This document shows, piece by piece, positions 54,001-61,829 of a stretch of DNA of 64,000 nt (positions are counted from its first letter, which is position 1; the number at the start of each line of letters is the position of its first letter). Source of the stretch: UTCHB3 sp964625575 (lineage in GTDB: Bacteria > Bacteroidota > Ignavibacteria > Ignavibacteriales > Ignavibacteriaceae); contig CAZVBQ010000005.1 in assembly GCA_964625575.1 (NCBI GenBank), positions 1-64,000 of the forward strand. Direction: 5' to 3'. A program made the position numbers and the translations under genes. A model generated the notes under the pieces. That model was not told the DNA's origin. It searched no databases and saw only the letters and a program-made list of their open reading frames with translations.

Positions 54001-54729
54001 GAGAAGTCCGAACTCACTCTTCGAATCAATTCCCACATTGGAGCTGTAGTCTCCGTTACCGATCTTTCTGACACCGGTTAGAAGAAGCGCGACCCCTGTT
54101 TTAATGTCTTTTATCGTAAGCAAGCTTATTATACCGCTTAACAGAAGGAGAGCCACGAGCATGACTCCGATCATCAGCACCGATTCGCTTTTTGTTTCTT
54201 GAGCGATGTTGTGAAATTGCTTGCTCCTGTTTGTTGAGAAGTTGAGCACTTTTTCAATCGTGGTGGCACTGTTATCAACCACCGACTCACGCTCCCTCAT
54301 CTTGCGAATGGCATCCTGGAGCCGACCGGCCTTCACGTCACTGATCACCTGGTTTCTGCTCTGCTCGAGTTTTGCGTACGCGAAAGCAAGTTCGTCGAGG
54401 TCTGTCTTCTCTCCGAGATATCTTTGCCGCGCGATCTGGATGTTCATGTATATCTTTTCATCCAATGAATCGATCACCTTGCCGGCGGAATCTGCCTGAC
54501 CTGGAAAAAGTACCAGATGATGCAGTAAAGTCTGAATACACTTGTGTTGATATTGGACTGTCCGTATGGTGTTTGTGACCGTGAAAGGGTGATTGTACAA
54601 GTCTTCAGTTACTGTGGAGAGGGTTTCAACCCTTCCAAAGATAATGTAGAACGATATGATAATGAGCACTATAACCAGCCCAAAACCTCCTGCAAGGCGG
54701 GTACCAATTTTAAGATCGCGTAAGCGCAT
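51094..54729 (-). CDS. Large hybrid kinase fused to a truncated CheR methyltransferase
   Basis: A 1211-residue protein. In order: a span at about 12-31, a periplasmic helical region, a span at about 186-208, HAMP (about 208-262), GAF (about 285-425), a long coiled coil (about 430-530), HisKA with His541, HATPase with DTGIGI and GTGLGL, receiver 1 with Asp882 and receiver 2 with Asp1004. Receiver 2 stops after its fourth strand (VIVYTGMDLTRE). The chain continues at Glu1041 as the second half of CheR (EVYSTAIMLKEAGIYDR, ATDFND, LCRNVLIYFN, GGYLCLGNKESL). The CheR helical domain and its S-adenosylmethionine motif I (normally ending STGEE) are missing. The join suggests an in-frame deletion between two neighbouring genes. 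Confidence 0.9.
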   Translation of the reverse strand: MRLRDLKIGTRLAGGFGLVIVLIIISFYIIFGRVETLSTVTEDLYNHPFTVTNTIRTVQYQHKCIQTLLHHLVLFPGQADSAGKVIDSLDEKIYMNIQIARQRYLGEKTDLDELAFAYAKLEQSRNQVISDVKAGRLQDAIRKMRERESVVDNSATTIEKVLNFSTNRSKQFHNIAQETKSESVLMIGVMLVALLLLSGIISLLTIKDIKTGVALLLTGVRKIGNGDYSSNVGIDSKSEFGLLAVELNKVTGYLREYSAESEATDRIKTGLNSLGKITREVSGLDPLVEKICAFLADYLNAGVIALYIREGNSQILKPVGGFGLPDAETVLKSFSMREKITGEYVHKNEIKVVTGIDENYFNISSGTGEMSPRSILLLPLRSKNKVVGIIEAGLFDEGISDATLRFLESASETIGVTIESALAKTELEISLKRARDLAEELQIQGEELRDSNVKLETQQEELRVANEELEEHANALRLSEEKLKAQQEELEVMNEELEEKNVALQRQKSEVQLAREELEIKAEELARSSKYKSEFLANMSHELRTPLNSLLILSQMLMDNKEGNLSREEVESASVINKNGADLLNLINEILDLSKIEAGKMELHNAKVTLRQVFTNIESLFKHAVTKKGLQFTITIDEGLPHEIETDKMRLEQILKNLLTNAMKFTESGSILVRAERPGENVNLFSSGLSREKTVAISVTDTGIGIPAAKQKIIFEAFQQADGSTSREYGGTGLGLSISRERAKLLGGEIQLQSQPGEGSTFTIYLPFTPEQKGSATPAVMRTTGNPGSGSSLKKSELNPDPVVVASKPSTATTPGTMPVKDDRDEITQTDRTVLIIEDDPVFADLLYKECKEQGLKAVIALNGKDGMALVFRFSPIGILLDLGLPDMNGLDLLSQLKDNSTTRHIPVHIITGSSESRPALQKGAIGFLTKPVGKEDIDEVIKKVEGFHDKTVKDILLIEDDPSLRTAITKLIGGNDVRINSVGTGAKAIEELQTRMYDLVILDLGLPDMTGFELLHFIDENQLTLPPVIVYTGMDLTREEVYSTAIMLKEAGIYDRCTIFATDFNDSALEIASAGIYRIDDMKQYIASYQASGGVNPFSTYFTAGTHSVTLSKDLRKNITFANHNLVLDGIFGEMQLILCRNVLIYFNKDLQNRVLELFSNSLIQGGYLCLGNKESLRYSSVVNDFQVIDDRERIFRKKYATSERVESSR

Positions 54730-54889
54730 AAGGGTATGCCGAAAATAATATGTCGATAATTATTAATATAATCAAAATTCAGTTTAATCAAATCTTTTTT
54801 TACTAATTTTGTCCCGTTTTCCGGTATTTTTTTTGTGAAACGCGGCAATCCGGTTCAACAGGGCAAGAGAGCCCGTGACTCTGCCGGAA

Positions 54890-54921
54890 TTTGTTATTTT
54901 CTTTAAAAAATGCTATATTTG
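54890..54921 (+). promoter_or_regulatory. Promoter of the rimP-nusA-infB operon
   Basis: TTTG (54890-54893), exactly 20 bases, then TATATTTG (54914-54921). This matches the Bacteroidota -33/-7 consensus and has the same layout as the promoters at 11565 and 31319. Transcription should begin about seven bases downstream, just before the leader hairpin. Confidence 0.75.
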
Positions 54922-54934
54922 TAATCTGATTATT

Positions 54935-54963
54935 CGCCCTACGGAGACAGGGCGTTTTTTTTT
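54935..54963 (+). terminator. Leader terminator/attenuator before rimP
   Basis: A perfect 6-bp G/C-rich stem CGCCCT (54935-54940) pairs with AGGGCG (54949-54954) around loop ACGGAGAC, followed by nine T's to 54963. The rimP ATG is 11 bases further. It has the form of an intrinsic terminator placed about eight bases after the expected transcription start, so the whole operon must be transcribed through it. Confidence 0.8.
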
Positions 54964-54974
54964 AGAGAGCACAC

Positions 54975-55427
54975 ATGAGCGACAGTATTCAAAAACTTAA
55001 AGATATCTGCGAAAGCGTGGTTGAACAGCATGAAATGATGTTCATCGAGTTCGTGGTACGCGGTGAGGGGAAAGTCAAGGTTGTTGAACTCTTTATCGAT
55101 GGTGAAGAAGGCGTAACAGCCGACGCGTGTGCCGCGGTAAGCCGGGATATCAGCAAAATAACGGAAGAAATGGAGCTTTTTGAAGGTCCATACCGTCTCG
55201 ATGTGTCGTCACCCGGTGTTAGCAGGCCACTTGTTTTTCTGAAACAATACAAGAAACACACGGGAAGAAATTTTGAGGTCAGTTACCTCGAGGAAGAAGC
55301 GGTCAAGAAGTTCAAAGGGAAACTGCTTTCGATCGAAAATGAAGATCTTACATTTGAAATAAACAACGAACCAATAACCCTGGCTTTTTCACAAATAAAA
55401 AGCGCCAAGGTAAAAGTAAGTTTTTAG
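54975..55427 (+). CDS. rimP: Ribosome maturation factor RimP
   Basis: A 150-residue protein for 30S maturation. It has the two-domain RimP layout, with YRLDVSSPGVSRPL at about residues 74-87. It precedes nusA as in most bacteria. The first gene of its operon, it lies behind a promoter and a terminator-like hairpin. Confidence 0.95.
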   Translation: MSDSIQKLKDICESVVEQHEMMFIEFVVRGEGKVKVVELFIDGEEGVTADACAAVSRDISKITEEMELFEGPYRLDVSSPGVSRPLVFLKQYKKHTGRNFEVSYLEEEAVKKFKGKLLSIENEDLTFEINNEPITLAFSQIKSAKVKVSF

Positions 55428-55442
55428 CGGAGGAAGACAGAG

Positions 55443-56684
55443 ATGAACGCAGACATAGTTGAATCGTTTGCGGCGATGGTAAGAGAAAAAGGAGTTGACA
55501 AAGATGTGCTTCACGGAATAATTGAAGACATCTTTGGGTTGCTTGTCCGTAAAAAATACGGGGAAGAAGCCAATTACTCCGTAGTGGTCAACATGGACAA
55601 AGGTGATATCGAGATATTTCTCGTCAGAGAGATAGTTGAAGAGGTTGAGAATCCCGAGAAGCAGATAAGCATCGAAGAGGTTAACCGTCTCGGTAATGAA
55701 GATGAACTTGATGTCGGCGACGAGTACGTTGAGCAGCTTAAACTCGCGGTATTCGGACGCAGGTTGATAAATCTTGCCAAACAGAGTTTGAACCAGAGAA
55801 TTCGCGAGATCGAAAAAGAGATCATCCTGAACGAGTACAAGAGACTTGAGGGTGAGATCGTGATCGGCGACATCTACCAGATACGCAAAAACGATATTCT
55901 TGTTAACCATAACAAGAATGAACTCCTCCTGCCCCGCGAAGAACAGATCCCCCACGAAAGATATTACAAAGGGCACACAATCAGAGCGATCGTAAAGGAA
56001 GTAAGAAGAGGGAAGAGCGGACCCGAGATCATCATCTCGAGGGCCGACAATGAGTTCCTCAGAAGATTGCTTGAGATCGAAGTGCCGGAAGTTTATGACG
56101 GAATAATCGAGCTTAAGAAGATCGCCCGTCAGCCCGGTGAAAGGGCTAAAGTGGCCGTTGAGTCGTTGGATAAAAGAGTTGACCCCGTTGGCGCTTGCGT
56201 CGGCATGAAGGGTGTGAGAATTCACTCGATCTCCAAAGAGCTGGCGAATGAGAACGTGGATGTGTTCCCTTACTCGGATGATGTGATCACCTTGATTTCA
56301 AGGGCACTTGCTCCCGGTAAGCTCAAATCGATCGAACTTGACAACGAGAACAAGGTTGCCACTATATTCGCTGACGCTTCACAGGCGGCAGTGATAGTGG
56401 GAAAGAACGGTGTGAACATCAGGCTAGCGATGCAGATCAGCGGGTACCACATCGACTTCCACAGAATCGAAAAGAACATTGAAGATTATGAAGAAGGCGT
56501 TGAGCTTATGGAGTGCAGGGGCGAGCTGGGCGTTGATGTTTACAACACACTCATCAATAACAAGCTTGACTACGTGAAAGACGTGCTCAAAGCCGGAAGA
56601 GAAAGACTGCTCGAGATCTTTGAAGATGACGAAGAGCAGGTTGACAGAATTATCGAGATCCTGAAGCGTAGAATGCAGGATTAG
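55443..56684 (+). CDS. nusA: Transcription termination/antitermination protein NusA
   Basis: A 413-residue NusA. In order: the N-terminal polymerase-binding domain (about 1-125), S1 (about 130-200), and two KH domains (about 225-370, with VGACVGMKGVRI and VGKNGVNIRLA). The acidic C-terminal repeats of E. coli NusA are absent, which is normal outside proteobacteria. NusA promotes pausing at hairpins such as the one in its own leader. Confidence 0.97.
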   Translation: MNADIVESFAAMVREKGVDKDVLHGIIEDIFGLLVRKKYGEEANYSVVVNMDKGDIEIFLVREIVEEVENPEKQISIEEVNRLGNEDELDVGDEYVEQLKLAVFGRRLINLAKQSLNQRIREIEKEIILNEYKRLEGEIVIGDIYQIRKNDILVNHNKNELLLPREEQIPHERYYKGHTIRAIVKEVRRGKSGPEIIISRADNEFLRRLLEIEVPEVYDGIIELKKIARQPGERAKVAVESLDKRVDPVGACVGMKGVRIHSISKELANENVDVFPYSDDVITLISRALAPGKLKSIELDNENKVATIFADASQAAVIVGKNGVNIRLAMQISGYHIDFHRIEKNIEDYEEGVELMECRGELGVDVYNTLINNKLDYVKDVLKAGRERLLEIFEDDEEQVDRIIEILKRRMQD

Positions 56685-56704
56685 AAAGACAGGACAAAAG
56701 ACAG

Positions 56705-59476
56705 ATGTCTGAACCAAAAGAGCAAAAGATACGAATTCATCAGTTCGCCTCGCAATTCAACGTTTCCGCGCAGGCGATACTCGACTACTTAAAGAAAAAA
56801 GGCTACGATGTAAAATCGATTAATACCCCTCTGACCTCCGTGATGTTTGACGACATCAAAGTACAGTTCAAGAAGGATATGGAGCGGGCTGAGAAGCACT
56901 ATCAAAAGCTTGAAGAATTCAATAAGAAACTCTCGGGAATGAGTGAGAAACTTAATGTTCCCGAGGAGAAGCCGGCCCCCACGCCTGTACCTCAGGTTGA
57001 AAAACCTGAACCCGTTGCCGTTGAGGCACCACCTCCCGCGCCTGTGGTTGTAGAGCAACCCAAGCCGGCAGAACCACAGCCTGAACCCGTTGCAGAAGTG
57101 CCGGTGGTGAAGGAAGAACCCAAGGTTGAAGAGAAAATCGCTGAAGAACCCAAGGTTGAAAAAACACCTGTGGTTAAACACGTACCCAAACCCGTTGAAC
57201 AGGTAGAGGAAAAAGTTTCTCCAGAGATCGAAGCCTTGATCAAAAAGGACGATGTGGTTGAAACACCTGAAGCCTCCAAACCTGAAGAAAAGAAACCCGG
57301 AGCCGGAAAGTACGGCAGGGATCCACGCACGGGCAAACCAATGGGGCTTACCATTCTGGGAAGAATGCCGAGTGAGGAACCACGTCCCAAGAAAGAAGAG
57401 CCGCGCCCAGCCGCTCAGCCTGCTGCTGAAGCCAAACCCGCCACCCAGTCGGAAGAAGACAGGGACAAGGCAAAGAAAAAGAACAAAAAGAAATTAAAAA
57501 ACAAGAATCGTGAGCCTCAGGTTGATGAGTCGGATGCTTCAAAGAAAAAGACCAAGGTTAAAAAAGTAGAGATCGATCAGAAGGAAGTTCTTGAGTCGAT
57601 CAGGAAGACCATGCAGGAAGCCGAAGACTCAGGAGTCTCAAACAGGGCTTCGATGCGCAAGAAAAAAAGAAAAGAGCGTCAGGAGATACAGGAGAGGCTG
57701 GATGAGCAGAGGAGGTTGGACGAGAAGAAGATCCGCGTGAATCAGTTCATGTCGGTTTCCGAGCTCGCCAATACCATGGCTGTGTCGGTAGGCGAAGTTA
57801 TCTCTAAATGTATCGCTCTTGGATTGATGGTCTCAATTAACCAGAGGATCGAGCTTGACACAATAACCCTTGTTGCCGATGAGTTCGGATACGAGGTTGA
57901 ACTTGAAGAAGAGTATGTTGACGATGCCCTCGTGGATATCGAGGACACCGAAGACGAGCTTACCTACAGATCGCCTGTGGTTACCATCATGGGACACGTT
58001 GATCACGGTAAAACCTCACTTCTTGACTACATCAGAAGTTCAAACGTTGTTGCCGGTGAGTCGGGTGGAATCACCCAGCATATCGGTGCTTACAAAGTTG
58101 AAGTGAAGCCGGGACACTACATTACCTTCCTCGACACCCCGGGTCACGAAGCCTTCACCGCGATGAGAGCCCGTGGCGCACAGGTAACTGATATTGTAAT
58201 TCTCATTGTGGCTGCCGATGATGCAGTAATGCCCCAGACGATTGAGGCCATATCGCACGCGCAGGCCGCCAACGTTCCGATAGTTGTGGCGATCAACAAG
58301 ATCGACAAGCCCGGAGCGAATATTGAGAAGATCAAACAGCAGCTCGGCGACAGAAATGTTCTCGTTGAAGAGTGGGGCGGAAGATACCAGAGTGTTGAAA
58401 TTTCAGCCAAAAAAGGACTTAATATCGATGTCCTGCTTGAGAAGATACTTCTTGAAGCAGAAATTCTTGATCTTAAAGCCAACCCCGACAGGGAAGCAAG
58501 AGGTGTTGTAATTGAGTCGCAGATCGACAAGGGACGTGGTGTCACAGCCACAGTTCTTATCCAAAAGGGAACCCTGAGACAGGGTGACATCTTTGTCTGC
58601 GGTAACCAGCACGGCAGGGTTAGAGCGATGTTCGATGAAAGGAATAAAAAGCTTCACGAAGCGCCTCCTTCAACCCCCGTACTCGTACTCGGTTTTGAAG
58701 GCCCTCCTCAGGCAGGCGATCAGTTCATCGTGGTTGATTCAGAAAGAACCGCCCGCGAGATCGCTCTTAAGAGACAGCAACTCAAAAGAGAACTTGACAG
58801 CAAGCAGATCCGCCACATCACTCTTGATGAGATCTCACGTCAGATCTCCATCGGCGGTGTCTCCGAACTTCCGATAATTGTTAAGGCGGACGTTGACGGA
58901 TCAGTTGAAGCTGTATCCGACTCGTTGATGAAACTTTCAACCGAGGAAGTTAAAATACGTGTTATCCACAAAGGTGTGGGCGCCATTTCTGAAAGTGACG
59001 TCCTTCTCGCCAACGCATCAAGCGCCATCATTATCGGCTTCCACGTGAGACCGAACATGGCTGCCAGAAAGCTGGCCGAAACGCAGAAAGTGGATATCAG
59101 AATTTATAGCATCATCTACGATGCCATTAATGAAGTGAAGCAGGCCCTCGAAGGCATGCTTTCACCGATCCTCTCCGAGGAAATCACCTCGACCGTAGAG
59201 GTCAGGGACACCTTCAAAGTGCCAAAAGTTGGAACTGTTGCCGGCTGTTACGTGCTTGAAGGAAAGATCACCAGAAACGACAGGATTAGAGTGATAAGGG
59301 ATGGTCTCGTGATTTTCACGGGTGAAATTCTTTCACTCAAGAGGTTCAAAGATGATGTTAAAGAAGTTGATACAAACTATGAGTGTGGTATCAGTCTTCA
59401 TAACTTTAACGATCTTAAAGTAGGTGACCAGATCGAAGGCTTCAAAGTGATTGAAACCAAAAAGAAGCTTGATTGA
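56705..59476 (+). CDS. infB: Translation initiation factor IF-2
   Basis: A 923-residue GTPase that joins the subunits with initiator tRNA. An N-terminal IF2 domain (about 1-55) is followed by a long low-complexity region rich in Pro, Glu, Lys and Val (about 85-340), a second IF2-N domain (about 345-395), and the G domain starting near residue 430 with GHVDHGKTS, DTPGHEAF and NKIDKP. Domains II-IV complete it. The low-complexity region makes it longer than minimal forms. Confidence 0.97.
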   Translation: MSEPKEQKIRIHQFASQFNVSAQAILDYLKKKGYDVKSINTPLTSVMFDDIKVQFKKDMERAEKHYQKLEEFNKKLSGMSEKLNVPEEKPAPTPVPQVEKPEPVAVEAPPPAPVVVEQPKPAEPQPEPVAEVPVVKEEPKVEEKIAEEPKVEKTPVVKHVPKPVEQVEEKVSPEIEALIKKDDVVETPEASKPEEKKPGAGKYGRDPRTGKPMGLTILGRMPSEEPRPKKEEPRPAAQPAAEAKPATQSEEDRDKAKKKNKKKLKNKNREPQVDESDASKKKTKVKKVEIDQKEVLESIRKTMQEAEDSGVSNRASMRKKKRKERQEIQERLDEQRRLDEKKIRVNQFMSVSELANTMAVSVGEVISKCIALGLMVSINQRIELDTITLVADEFGYEVELEEEYVDDALVDIEDTEDELTYRSPVVTIMGHVDHGKTSLLDYIRSSNVVAGESGGITQHIGAYKVEVKPGHYITFLDTPGHEAFTAMRARGAQVTDIVILIVAADDAVMPQTIEAISHAQAANVPIVVAINKIDKPGANIEKIKQQLGDRNVLVEEWGGRYQSVEISAKKGLNIDVLLEKILLEAEILDLKANPDREARGVVIESQIDKGRGVTATVLIQKGTLRQGDIFVCGNQHGRVRAMFDERNKKLHEAPPSTPVLVLGFEGPPQAGDQFIVVDSERTAREIALKRQQLKRELDSKQIRHITLDEISRQISIGGVSELPIIVKADVDGSVEAVSDSLMKLSTEEVKIRVIHKGVGAISESDVLLANASSAIIIGFHVRPNMAARKLAETQKVDIRIYSIIYDAINEVKQALEGMLSPILSEEITSTVEVRDTFKVPKVGTVAGCYVLEGKITRNDRIRVIRDGLVIFTGEILSLKRFKDDVKEVDTNYECGISLHNFNDLKVGDQIEGFKVIETKKKLD

Positions 59477-59508
59477 TCCAACGGTAACAGACTGAGAACA
59501 GGAGAAAC

Positions 59509-59880
59509 ATGGGACACAGGGTTGAAAGACTCGCCAGTCAGATAAAAGATGAGTTAAGCATGATAATGCTGCTCAGATACAGTAACAGTGAATTCGGAAT
59601 GATCACCATTACCGGCGTTCGCCTTACAGTTGACCTGAGGCTTGCAAAAGTATTGTTCTCTGTTTTCGACAGGACCAAAAGAAAAGAAGCGCTTGAAAAA
59701 GTAACGGCGGATATACCCGCCATCAGGCATGAACTCGCCTCAAAAATTAGAGTCCGTTTTATGCCTGAACTCAGGTTCTATATTGATGATACAGCAGATC
59801 AGGTTGAAAAAATCGAGAATCTGTTAAAGGAAATACACAAGAATGATAACCAGGTCGGTAACGAACTATCAGGAAATTGA
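59509..59880 (+). CDS. rbfA: Ribosome-binding factor A
   Basis: A 123-residue KH-like protein for 16S 5' end maturation and cold adaptation. MGHRVERLASQIKDELS and the C-terminal RFMPELRFYIDDTADQVEKI are family hallmarks. Its last 38 bases overlap the truB start. Confidence 0.95.
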   Translation: MGHRVERLASQIKDELSMIMLLRYSNSEFGMITITGVRLTVDLRLAKVLFSVFDRTKRKEALEKVTADIPAIRHELASKIRVRFMPELRFYIDDTADQVEKIENLLKEIHKNDNQVGNELSGN

Positions 59881-60562
59881 TTTCGCTGCCGGTCAGACCA
59901 TCCTTGTCGACAAGCCGCTCGATCTTACATCTTTTGATGTGATCTACCGGCTGAGGCGTTTCCTTCATATAAAGAAGATAGGTCATGCAGGCACCCTCGA
60001 CCCAAAAGCGACGGGGTTGTTGATCGTTTGCACGGGAAGATCAACAAAAAAGATCGACTCGTACATGGGGCTTCCTAAAGAGTATACCGGCACCATCGTG
60101 CTTGGGGAACAAACCCCCTCGATGGATACCGAAACAGGTGTGCACATCAGGAAAGACCACGGTCATGTAACTATCAATGAAGTTGAACAGGCAGTTTCAG
60201 AACTTACGGGAGAGATCGAACAGATCCCCCCAATGTACTCTGCCGTTACAAAAAACGGTACCCGGTTGTATGCACTCGCCCGGAAGGGGCAAACAATTGA
60301 GCGTGAACCCAGAAAGGTTTTTGTTCAAGAGTTTGAGATCACCGGGTTCGAGCCTCCGGTGGTGGCTTTCAGAATAGTTTGTTCGAAAGGTACATACGTA
60401 AGGGTGCTCGCGCACGATCTGGGTGAAAAGCTTGGCTGCGGTGGTTATCTTTCTTCTTTGAGGAGGACTGCCATTGGTGATTTCCGGGTTGAAGACGCGG
60501 TTTCCATTCAGGAATTCGGCGATCACTTTAATAAAGTACCGCGGACAGAGACACAACAATGA
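59843..60562 (+). CDS. truB: tRNA pseudouridine(55) synthase TruB
   Basis: A 239-residue enzyme that makes pseudouridine 55 in the tRNA T loop. Catalytic Asp53 lies in GHAGTLDPKATGLL, and the thumb and C-terminal KGTYVRVLAHDLG are typical. The ATG at 59843 lies inside rbfA and has an AAAGGAAA signal. The protein has about 11 residues before the usual start near EIDFAAGQ, so a later start cannot be excluded, although no later ATG precedes the core. Confidence 0.95.
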   Translation: MITRSVTNYQEIDFAAGQTILVDKPLDLTSFDVIYRLRRFLHIKKIGHAGTLDPKATGLLIVCTGRSTKKIDSYMGLPKEYTGTIVLGEQTPSMDTETGVHIRKDHGHVTINEVEQAVSELTGEIEQIPPMYSAVTKNGTRLYALARKGQTIEREPRKVFVQEFEITGFEPPVVAFRIVCSKGTYVRVLAHDLGEKLGCGGYLSSLRRTAIGDFRVEDAVSIQEFGDHFNKVPRTETQQ

Positions 60563-61491
60563 AAATATACCGTGACCTTAAGGAACTTCAGCACTCTGAA
60601 AACACGGTGGTAACCGTCGGAACTTTCGATGGCGTGCACCGGGGGCATCAGATACTGCTTGACATTCTTAAGCAGCGGGCTGAAGAGTCCGGTGCAAGGT
60701 CACTCCTGATCACATTTGATCCACATCCCCGCCAGGTGGTATTTAAAGGCGGCGACATCAGGCTTCTCACCACGATTGATGAGAAGTTGCGCATTCTGGA
60801 GAGTCTTGGCATCGACGAGGTTTTCATCATCAACTTTACTCTTGAATTCTCGGAACTGGACGCGGAGGTGTTCTTTACCAGATACATTATCGAGGGAACG
60901 GGAATTGGAGAAATAATTGTTGGTTATGATCACAGATTCGGCAAGGGCCGTAGCGGTGATGAAAATTTCATTAGAAAATTATCAGAAAAATTTGGTTTCA
61001 AAGTAACATATGTTGAGGCTGTAATGCAAAATCAGACCAATATCAGCAGTACACAAGTAAGGAAGCTGCTTGCCGAGGGTAACGTCAAGGCTGCCGCTGA
61101 ACTTCTTGGACGGGATTATGAGATATTCGGTGAAGTAATTCACGGAGACAAACGCGGCCGGGAACTTGGTTACCCGACTGCAAATCTGGAATGCGATTCA
61201 GAGAACAAGTTGCTCCCCGCGAACGGTGTTTATGCCGTTATGGTGGATCTCGACGGCACGAACTACAAAGGCGTGTTGAACGTGGGCAGAAGACCCACCT
61301 TCAATCTTAAAGACCTTGCGGTTGAGGTGCATCTGATCGATTTTCCGGGTCACGACCTCTATGGCAAGACCCTTCGCGTTAAGTTTATCGAACGGATCAG
61401 GGGTGAGATGCGGTTCATTGCCAAATCTGATCTTGTGATACAGATTCAGAAAGATAAAGATACCGCGCTGGAAATTTTAAAGAATTTATAA
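60559..61491 (+). CDS. ribF: Bifunctional riboflavin kinase/FAD synthetase
   Basis: A 310-residue enzyme converting riboflavin to FMN and then FAD. The N-terminal nucleotidyltransferase has GTFDGVHRGH (about 22-31) and the ISSTQVRKLL motif. The C-terminal kinase has GRELGYPTANL. It overlaps truB by four bases (ATGA). A truB-ribF pair ahead of rpsO is common. Confidence 0.97.
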   Translation: MKIYRDLKELQHSENTVVTVGTFDGVHRGHQILLDILKQRAEESGARSLLITFDPHPRQVVFKGGDIRLLTTIDEKLRILESLGIDEVFIINFTLEFSELDAEVFFTRYIIEGTGIGEIIVGYDHRFGKGRSGDENFIRKLSEKFGFKVTYVEAVMQNQTNISSTQVRKLLAEGNVKAAAELLGRDYEIFGEVIHGDKRGRELGYPTANLECDSENKLLPANGVYAVMVDLDGTNYKGVLNVGRRPTFNLKDLAVEVHLIDFPGHDLYGKTLRVKFIERIRGEMRFIAKSDLVIQIQKDKDTALEILKNL

Positions 61492-61504
61492 CATTTAATT
61501 AATT

Positions 61505-61526
61505 GGTACCGGTTAATTCTGGTGCC
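61505..61526 (+). promoter_or_regulatory. Hairpin in the rpsO leader
   Basis: GGTACCGG (61505-61512) can pair with CTGGTGCC (61519-61526) over eight pairs, two of them G-T, around loop TTAATT. It lies 31 bases before the rpsO start and has no T run, so it is not a terminator. In other bacteria S15 binds its own leader to repress translation, and this hairpin is a candidate site. Confidence 0.5.
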
Positions 61527-61557
61527 GGATCGTACAAACAAAACAGGAATAAAAGCA

Positions 61558-61821
61558 ATGACAAATCAGGAAAAACTTGAGATAATCAAGAAGTATGGCG
61601 AAAACGAGAAAGATTCGGGCAAAGCGGAAGTGCAGATCGCTCTTTTGACAAAGAGGATCAACGATCTTACCGCTCACTTCCAGTCGCACTCAAAAGATCA
61701 CCACTCGAGAAGAGGCCTTCTCATGATGGTTGGTAAAAGAAGAAGACTGCTCGACTATCTTATCAGAAAAGACATTAACAGATACAGAGCCATAATAAAA
61801 GAATTGAATATCAGAAAGTAA
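61558..61821 (+). CDS. rpsO: 30S ribosomal protein S15
   Basis: An 87-residue S15, a primary binder of the 16S central domain. EVQIALLTKRINDLTAHF and HHSRRGLLMMVGKRRRLLDYL are typical. The frame is open to 61522, but ATG 61558 gives the normal N-terminus and has AGGAA upstream. It is followed by pnp, the classic rpsO-pnp pair. Confidence 0.97.
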   Translation: MTNQEKLEIIKKYGENEKDSGKAEVQIALLTKRINDLTAHFQSHSKDHHSRRGLLMMVGKRRRLLDYLIRKDINRYRAIIKELNIRK

Positions 61822-61829
61822 GGTTTTAA

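Noticed and set aside
55389..56225. Antisense open frame of 278 codons opposite nusA
   Set aside because: It lies opposite a complete nusA, has no recognisable domain, and no promoter is seen.
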